Of a stretch of 64,000 bases of DNA, positions 58,273 to 64,000 are shown piece after piece. The DNA is from Manihot esculenta. Lineage: Eukaryota > Streptophyta > Magnoliopsida > Malpighiales > Euphorbiaceae. Position 1 is the first letter of the stretch. The number at the start of each line of letters is the position of its first letter. The stretch is taken from assembly GCF_001659605.2 (NCBI RefSeq), contig NC_035176.2, forward strand, positions 26,034,716 through 26,098,715, read 5' to 3'. The notes beneath the pieces are model-generated. The model did no database searches. It was given only the letters and a program-made list of their open reading frames with translations, and was not told where the DNA came from. Position numbers and translations under genes: made by a program.

Positions 58273-58668
58273 CTCAAACTGAGAATGGGATATTGAAACC
58301 ATTCCCAACTTGGAGATGAAGGTAGAGAACAGAGGAGATTCAAGGCACTTAGTGAAGATATCTACCAGCTGAAGGCGAGAAGGTAAGTGGAGTGGTTGAA
58401 TGAAGCTTTTGCTGGTTTGATCATGAACAAGATGGCACTCTATGTCTAGGTGTTTCATTTATTCATGAAAGATCGAGTTTGCTGCTAAAACATTGTAGTG
58501 GTATTGGTGTGCGAAGGTGGAGAGAGAAAGTGCATAGGAGATATCTGAGCATTGTAACTCACAGACGGCAGAGACCATACTTTTATATTCAGCTTCAGTG
58601 GAGGAGCGACTAATAGTGGTCTGTTTTTTGTTTTCCATGAAATGAGAGCTTACCCTATGAATATACAA
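58273..58668 (-). pseudogene. Copia RNase H (element D)
   Basis: KKQTTISRSSTEAEYKSMV opens the domain. After a stop at the strand position near 58458, MKHLDIECHLVHD and LQLVDIFTKCLESPLFSTF follow, with KLGM close to the end. These are the conserved blocks of copia RNase H. Part of the middle (the DNQ block) is degenerate. Confidence 0.83.
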
Positions 58669-59502
58669 AACTCGGATATGGATCGACGTGTATCAATGCA
58701 GGAGGCCCAGTCAGCGTCAAAGTATGCATGAAGGTTAAGTGATGTCTGAGATGGATAAAGTAGGCCTCGCTCAGTGGTGCCTTTGAGATAACATAGCACA
58801 TGTGTTGTAGCATCCTAGTGTGTTTGACGCAATTCCTGCATAAATTAGCTTAATTGTTGCAAGACAAAAGTAATATCGGATCGTAAAAGATTGAGGTATA
58901 AAAGTCGTCCCACTAGTCTTCTATAACGCGCTGGGTCAGGGAGGAGAGCTTGTGTTTGAGCTTAAGTCCTCGAAGCAAAGTTACTTGTGCGATTTTAGCA
59001 TTTGAGAGACTAGTGTCAAGAATAATGTTTGTGATGTATTTTCTCTTATTAATGTACATTCCAGATGCAGAACAAGCAATTTTCAGGTCGATAAAAAATT
59101 TCATATGTCCCTGTCCTTGATTGTGAACTGAGAGTCAAGGTAGTGTTTGGTAGCCAAGATCTCTACTTTAGTGTCTCAGTAATCAATACATTGTCGACAT
59201 AGACAATTAAGGTTTGAAAGTAAGAAGATGAAGATTTTTTGAAGAAACAGTAATCATGTGGACATTGAGTAAAGCCATATTGCTTGAGTTTAAGGGTGAA
59301 TTCTTTGTTCTATTGGCAGCCAACCTGCTTGAGTTCATAGAGTGATTTTTTTAGTTTACACACTTGATTTGATTGTACCTTGGAGTGACCTTGTGAGGGA
59401 AGCATATATAGTTCTTCATCAATGGAGCCATGGAGGTAGGCGTTATTGATATCCAGTTTGTGGATTGGCTATTTGCTTGGCAGCCGCTATGGTAAATATA
59501 AA
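58669..59502 (-). pseudogene. Copia reverse transcriptase, second part (element D)
   Basis: From about 59500 leftward the blocks are [19 protein letters not shown] and [13 protein letters not shown]. The catalytic box is YVDN at 59201-59190, so the second aspartate of YVDD is lost. GHMKFFIDLKIACSASGMYI follows. A stop lies between the LKQ block and the YVDN block. The first part of the domain lies beyond the Mutator-like insertion at 60899. Confidence 0.82.
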
Positions 59503-59511
59503 CGAATAGTG
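59503..59511 (+). repeat. 9-bp target-site duplication of the Mutator-like insertion, left copy
   Basis: CGAATAGTG here and at 60890-60898. The copia reverse transcriptase reading matches up again when the insertion and one copy are removed. Confidence 0.85.
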
Positions 59512-60889
59512 GAGCTTTTTTTCAATTCATGCATAATTGAAAAAAAATTTATCAATTCACGCAGAATTCGAAAATATTTTCGAATTTTGTGTGTCAAGAA
59601 AGCGTGTTCGGCAGTCATACTGCCGAACACGCTTGTTCGACACCGTGGGTGTCGAACAAGGTGCTTCATGACACGGGAGCATCGTAAATGCTCCCTTGGC
59701 AGTGGAGGTGGCATGTTAGGCACTCTAGGTGCCGAACATGCCTTTCCAACACTCAAAGTGCTGGACAAATCCCTCCATGACCCTACACCTTTATTAATTA
59801 TTAAAAATATTTAAAAAACTTAAACATTAAATAAAATTAATACTAATCATTTTATATATTATTATAATATAAAAAATAAAATAATTACTAGTTTAAAAAA
59901 ATAAAAAGAAGTTTAAGACGAACAAAAAATTTTAAAATTTTAAAATATTATATTTTTTAAAAAAATATTAAATTTTATTAACTTTTTAATTATAGTTATC
60001 TTAAAAAAATTAAATTTTATTAAATCTTAAAAATATTTAAAAAAACTTAAACATAAAATAAAATTAATGCTAATCATTTTATATATTATTATAATATTAA
60101 AATTTAAAATATTATATTTTATAAAAAAAAATTATTTTTAAAACTATCATTTTAAAAGTTTCTGCACAAATTTATTTATAAAAATTTAAATTTGTAGATT
60201 ATGTTTATTTAATTTTATAATTATATTTTAGAGATAAATTTATATAAAAATATAATTAAATAATTTTTTAATTGTATAATTTATGGGCGATTAAAACTTG
60301 TTAAAAAAATTAACTATTTAATCTCTTAAATAAAAATACTAATTAATTAATTTTTAAAAATTTTAAAACTTAATTAATAAATTTTTTAAAGTTATAAAAT
60401 TAAATAAAAATTATATTAAATATATTATTTAGTCTGAAATACCTTATATTTTTATTTATTAACATTTAATATTTAGATAATTAAATTTTAAAATAAGAAT
60501 TATTCTGCCAAAATTTTCAATACATATAAAAATAAAAATTATAATCACATATCAAATTATAATTTTTAATTTTATTTTTATATGTCAAAAAAAATTATAT
60601 ACACATTCAAAAATAATTTTATATGTTAAAAAAATTATATACACATTTAAAAATAAAAATCAGTTTATAAAAAAACCTCATAACAGTGAAATGTTCAGAA
60701 AAATGGAAGGAGATGAAAATAGAGATCACAGTATGTTGGAGGTGGAATGCTGGAGGAGAAAGTGTAGAGCAAGTGTGGAGATGCTGGAGGACTGAGGTCG
60801 CATGCTTGAGAAGGAAGTGCAGAGCAAGTGTGGAGAGGGAGAAGAAAAGAAATAATATAGAGATAAAAAATGAATTGAAAAAAAGCTTG
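59512..60889. mobile_element. Non-autonomous Mutator-like element with hairpin array
   Basis: This 1378-bp insertion in the copia polymerase is bounded by a 9-bp duplication, CGAATAGTG. It has terminal inverted repeats: the left end reads GAGCTTTTTTTCAATTCAT and the right end, reverse-complemented, CAAGCTTTTTTTCAATTCAT, sharing 18 bases. A 9-bp duplication is characteristic of the Mutator superfamily. It encodes no transposase. Its left part holds a 22-bp palindrome and five consecutive hairpins (59600-59765), its centre is AT-rich, and its right part (60680-60850) is G/A-rich with two copies of AGAGCAAGTGTGGAG. Confidence 0.82.
59600..59765. repeat. Tandem row of five hairpins inside the Mutator-like element
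   Basis: Five inverted repeats follow each other. They are 600-615/619-634 (16-bp perfect arms, 3-base loop), 632-644/648-660 (13 bp perfect), 675-682/688-695 (8 bp perfect), 710-723/729-742 (14 bp, one mismatch) and 745-753/757-765 (9 bp, one mismatch), all offset by 59000. Arms 1, 2 and 4 share the core TGTTCGGCA, TGTTCGACA or TGTTAGGCA, so they look like diverged copies of one palindromic unit of about 30 bp. Confidence 0.9.
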
Positions 60890-60898
60890 CGAATAGTG
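60890..60898 (+). repeat. 9-bp target-site duplication of the Mutator-like insertion, right copy
   Basis: An exact copy of 59503-59511. Confidence 0.85.
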
Positions 60899-61247
60899 AC
60901 CATTTTTGCTACAGGAGAGAAGCTTTCAATGTAGTCAATTCCTTCAAGCTAGCTAAACCCCTTGGCCACTAACCTGGCTTTATATCTGTTAATTGAGCCA
61001 TCGACTTTTCTTTTGATTTTATACACACATTTAGAAGTGATAAGCCTTTTGTGTACAGGGAATGAGATAAGTTCCCAAGTAGAATTTTTCTCTCATTTTC
61101 ATATGTCTTTGCTTGTTTGTAAGAATATGGTTCATGTATCAAAGATAGTAATGCTACAATCTCTTTGTGTGTAGGTGTGAAACAAAGATAGTTTGAAGAA
61201 ATTCGGGTTAATGATGTACTTAAAGGTTGACTCAGACTGACAGAGCG
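60899..61247 (-). pseudogene. Copia reverse transcriptase, first part (element D)
   Basis: Reading leftward from the TRIM there is an integrase-to-polymerase spacer (HEPYSYKQAKTYENERKILL). The opening blocks of copia reverse transcriptase follow: HKRLITSKCVYKIKRKVDGS, INRYKARLVAKGF, a stop, and then GIDYIESFSPVAKMVTIRKL at the Mutator-like insertion. The downstream part is 59502-58669. Confidence 0.83.
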
Positions 61248-61538
61248 AACTCACCCCAAAAGCTAGCTCAAGGGGGAGGAGTGCCTATGGCGCATATAAG
61301 GGGCACATTACCCCTTTCCACAATCGATGTGGAATTCAACACACCCCCTCATGCCCAGAATTTTTACTGGTGCGTGGCACATTTATGGAGTGCCTAACAT
61401 CAGATGGGGAGGCTCTGATACCATGTTAAATTTGGGCCAGGCCTAACTCACTCCAAAAGCTAGCTCAAGGGGGAGGAGTGCCTATGGCCCATATAAGGGG
61501 CACATTACCCCTTTCCACAACCGATGTGGGATTCAACA
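61248..61538 (-). mobile_element. TRIM (terminal-repeat retrotransposon in miniature) inside element D
   Basis: On the - strand a 115-bp LTR (61538-61424) starts TGTTGAATCCCACATCGG and ends TTTAACA. It is followed directly by TGGTATCAGAGCC (61423-61411), a perfect initiator-tRNA-Met primer-binding site. Some 55-65 bases of internal sequence and a purine tract GCATGAGGGGGTGTG come next, then a second LTR (61341-61248) beginning TGTTGAATTCCACATCG. The second LTR lacks its last 20 or so bases, and no target duplication is visible. No coding capacity is present. Confidence 0.85.
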
Positions 61539-62990
61539 GCCACAAAGTCATTTAACCAACTTAGTTTCTGATGAGTTCTTGAACTTCTTCGAATCTGTGT
61601 GTTTGTAGTGACATTTTGTTGTAAGTTTGAAGGTGAGGTCGGTTGGTGTTCATTGGGTATAAGGTGGGTATCATGAGGCTGTGGTAATTCTATTTTGGAT
61701 TCTTCTTGAAAAAGTAGAGGGTAAGAGGGACTAAATTCTGTCTAGTTATGTAAGAGGGACTAAATTCTGTCTAGTTATGTGTTTGGTAGGGAAAGATGGA
61801 TTTATGAAAGAGAACGTCTCTAGATATACATATAGTCTTTCTACTAAGGTCATACAGTTTGTATGCCTTATGGCCTATGGAAAACCCTAGAAAAATGCAT
61901 TTGGTTGCTCTGGGTTCAAACTTAGTTTTACGAGTTCTTATATTAATTGTAGAGCACAAACATCCAGAGGATCGCAGTATGCTATAATCTGGTACTCTAT
62001 TATTGAGAAGTTCATAGGGAATCTTCCGGTTAATGACTGAACTTGGGGTTCTATTTATCAGATAAGTGGCATGTAAGACTGCCTCTCCCCATAAATTCTT
62101 TGGCAAGCCGGAACAGAACATTAAAGCTCTAGCTATTTGAAGAAGAGTTTTATGCTTTCTTTCTACAACTCCGTTCTATTGGGGTGTATAAGCTATCATT
62201 TCTTTATGAATAATGTCATACTATTGAAACAATTTCATTGTCTCAAATCTCAAGAATTCTGCTCCATTGTTTGTCCTTATGTGTTTCACAGTGGCTTGGT
62301 ATTGTGTTTAAATCGTTTTGAAAAAGGTGAGGAGGAGTGAATGGACTTGAAACTTATTTTGCATGAGGTATGTCCATGTTGATTTGCTGTAGTCGCCTAC
62401 TATGGTTAAGAAATATGAGGCACCTATGAAAGTAATTAGGTGGTAAGGTCCCCAAATGTCTATGTGTAATAGGTAAAAAACAGTGGGCTTGGAGCTTGAG
62501 CTTTTTTGAAATGGCAATCTTAACTGTTTGGCAAGAGGGCATATGTGACATGGTGACAATGATACATCACAGTTAAAAACCTGTATATGAGCAAGTTTTG
62601 ATATGGAAGTATGGCCAAATCTAACGTGCCATAAAGAAGTATCTTTTTTATTCATTTTGGAACTAGTTACATCATCACAGACATTTGCCTTTTCTGATAC
62701 ATGTTTTATTTTAGAGAACGAATTGCTACTAATCTTGTATAATCCTTCATAGAGGTATCCTACAACAACAAACTCTTTAGTCCAAAGGTCCTGTAACTTA
62801 CAGTGATTTGGATAAAAAAAAATCACAAAAACATTAGAATCCTTTAGAAGTTGTTGAACAAATAAGAGTTTGTGTTTGAAACCTGGCATGTGAAGTACAT
62901 TTTGCAATATTAGGTTACTTTTAAGTTTGACCTCGCCAATCCTTCTAACCTCTTTAGCCGATCTGTTAGGTAGTGACACAATTATAGATT
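61539..62990 (-). pseudogene. Copia integrase (element D)
   Basis: The zinc module LWHVRFGHTSISKLAHI with C-x2-C (CHICPLAKQ), the core LLHIDIWGPY (first aspartate) and FLTIVGDYSKSTWTYL (second aspartate) are followed by RTNNGAEF. The glutamate-containing YTPQ-stop-NGVVERKHKTLL lies at about 62160-62200, and LPKNLWGEAVLHATYLINRT comes next. The C-terminal block KCIFLGFSIGHKAYKLYDL and a SRTHQKLSWLNDFVA end lead up to the TRIM. At least two in-frame stops and one frame shift are present. Confidence 0.87.
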
Positions 62991-63130
62991 TAGTTACAGG
63001 ATTAAAGTGTGAGGGAGGAACACATATGAGATGTAACACCACTATTTATGATCCAATTACTAGTATTAATAGAATGAACAAAAACAGAAGAATTTTGAGT
63101 GCATTTACATGCAAATCCAGTAAATTCAGC
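62991..63130 (-). pseudogene. Copia protease remnant (element D)
   Basis: The active-site region reads NWIINSGVTSHMC at about 63058-63020. The usual catalytic Asp-Ser-Gly is here Asn-Ser-Gly. A frameshift follows, after which the pre-integrase region continues (VLHMPGFKHKLLFVQQLL). Confidence 0.72.
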
Positions 63131-64000
63131 ATAGTTGGCTTCTTAGACCCCTTTGCCTTTTATCATCTTGCTTAGTTCTTGCTGAATTATGTTGGTGATG
63201 GTGGTAGTTAGTTCTTCGTTACGAGCTTTGTCTGGCTCAAACTCAAGTGCAGTATCACATGTATCTTCTACAGCATTTGTGAATTACTTCACCTTCTTTT
63301 GTTTGAACCATTCAGGATATCCGATTAGCTTGAAACAAGAGTCCTTAGTATGTCCTGTGTTTTTACAGTAGTCACAGAACCTTTCATCTTTTTCTCCAAT
63401 CTCCCTTCTCTTGAATGATATTTTATAACTCGATTTCTCCATATTATTGCCCCGTGTCTTAGCCATCATGGCCATGGAACCATTTGCTACATCTGGTATG
63501 AAGGTGTTAACCTTTCTTTATTTTTCAACCCTCAATACCATGGCATATACATGATTCACTAGGAGAAATGGATCCATGAGGAGGATTTGGTTTCTAACGT
63601 GATCATATGATGAATTTAGTACCATGAGGAATTGGATCAATTTGTCGCTTTCACATATTTCACTCATCTTTTTAGCAGCACCATAAGTACATATAGCAAA
63701 TGGTCTGACACAAGCTAATTCATCCTAAACTTTTTTGAGTTTAGTAAAGTAAACCATTACATTCATGTTACCTTTTTGGAATGAGTTGATTTCTCTCACG
63801 ATCTGGTAGATCTTGAGGTCCATCGCTACCTCCAAAGCGTTGAGCCAACTCTTCCCACAGTTCATGAGAAGTCGTGGTATACAGAAATGCCTCCACGATT
63901 TCTTTGAAAATAGAGTTAAGAATCTAAGAAATCACCATGCTGTCGACTTTCTACCATTGCTCAAAATCCTGAGAGTCTTCCTCAGGTTTTTTGTGTTTTT
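63131..64000 (-). pseudogene. Copia gag with zinc knuckle (element D), truncated by window end
   Basis: From the window edge leftward a copia gag capsid is recognisable: EIVEAFLYTTTSHELWEELA, YFTKLKKV, KLIQFLMVLNSSYDHVRNQI and VNHVYAMVLRVEK. Then comes the zinc knuckle CDYCKNTGHTKDSC (about 63385-63344) of C-x2-C-x4-H-x4-C type. A frameshift lies near 63800 and several stops occur. The N terminus is outside the window. Confidence 0.83.

Larger units (their letters stand above)
57845..64000 (-). mobile_element. Element D: Ty1/copia retrotransposon, running off the window
   Basis: From right to left on the - strand there is gag with zinc knuckle, protease, integrase, reverse transcriptase, RNase H, polypurine tract and 3' LTR. 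This is the copia gene order. The 5' LTR is beyond 64000. Stops and frameshifts are frequent. The reverse transcriptase is split by a Mutator-like insertion (59512-60889), and a TRIM (61248-61538) lies between integrase and reverse transcriptase. Confidence 0.88.

Noticed and set aside
60686..60934. Open frame in the right part of the Mutator-like element, considered as a captured host gene fragment
   Set aside because: It is low-complexity, contains a short internal direct repeat, overlaps the terminal repeat, and resembles no protein I know.
61248..61538. Possible Cassandra element (TRIM with 5S rRNA promoter in the LTR)
   Set aside because: The LTR shows no recognisable 5S box A or box C sequence, so only the general TRIM call is supported.
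1..64000. tRNA, rRNA, snoRNA or organellar DNA insertions
   Set aside because: No cloverleaf-like or rRNA-like stretch was recognised by eye; only primer-binding sites complementary to tRNA ends were found.

Overview
Eukaryotic nuclear DNA from a flowering plant, almost certainly a eudicot. The evidence is spliced coding exons with GT-AG introns, plant lineages of LTR retrotransposons (Athila, Tat, Tekay chromovirus, Ty1/copia), a plant L1-type LINE, a TRIM, a Mutator-like insertion and one intact-looking plant gene. The sequence alone does not fix the species; a Euphorbiaceae-like genome is a weak guess.

Bases 1-24,000 are a stack of nested retrotransposons that can be peeled apart by target-site duplications (TSDs) and by reading frames that rejoin across the insertions. 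A + strand Athila-type element (C; 1-284 and 23041 onward) was split by a - strand Athila-like element (B; 285-23035). B was split in its 5' LTR by a + strand Athila-like element (A; 6472-22111). Five solo LTRs of one chromovirus family then landed in A (8193-10391, 11823-14393, 14595-16894, 16969-19467) and in B (2611-4822). A and B retain LTRs, primer-binding sites and gag remnants but no protease, reverse transcriptase or integrase.

Bases 24,500-34,455 hold a - strand Tat-lineage Ty3/gypsy element (F) with a second RNase H. It is broken by a 5'-truncated Tekay chromovirus (G; 26317-33015), whose polymerase gene is itself split by a solo LTR of its own family (29865-32052). Bases 34,456-36,577 are AT-rich and featureless. 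Bases 36,593-43,298 are a plant L1-type LINE with a 15-bp TSD and an A-rich tail, interrupted by another chromovirus solo LTR (39534-41975). Bases 43,314-48,600 are AT-rich intergenic DNA.

The only convincing host gene is a six-exon TIFY8-type transcriptional co-regulator on the - strand (coding exons 56173 to 48920, 436 residues). Its fourth intron, about 5 kb, falls inside the TIFY domain and contains an old, integrase-deleted Ty1/copia element in opposite orientation (50790-53714). From 57,845 to the window end lies a - strand Ty1/copia element (D). It is interrupted by a 1.38-kb Mutator-like insertion with a 9-bp TSD and a run of consecutive hairpins, and by a TRIM.

The most unusual sequence signals are two. 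The chromovirus LTRs carry dense CpG-rich short palindromes of the type TTCGGCNGCCGAA, and the same motif also occurs in the leader of the unrelated element A. The Mutator-like element carries a tandem row of hairpins built on a similar core. No CRISPR array, rRNA, tRNA or prokaryote-type gene system was seen.
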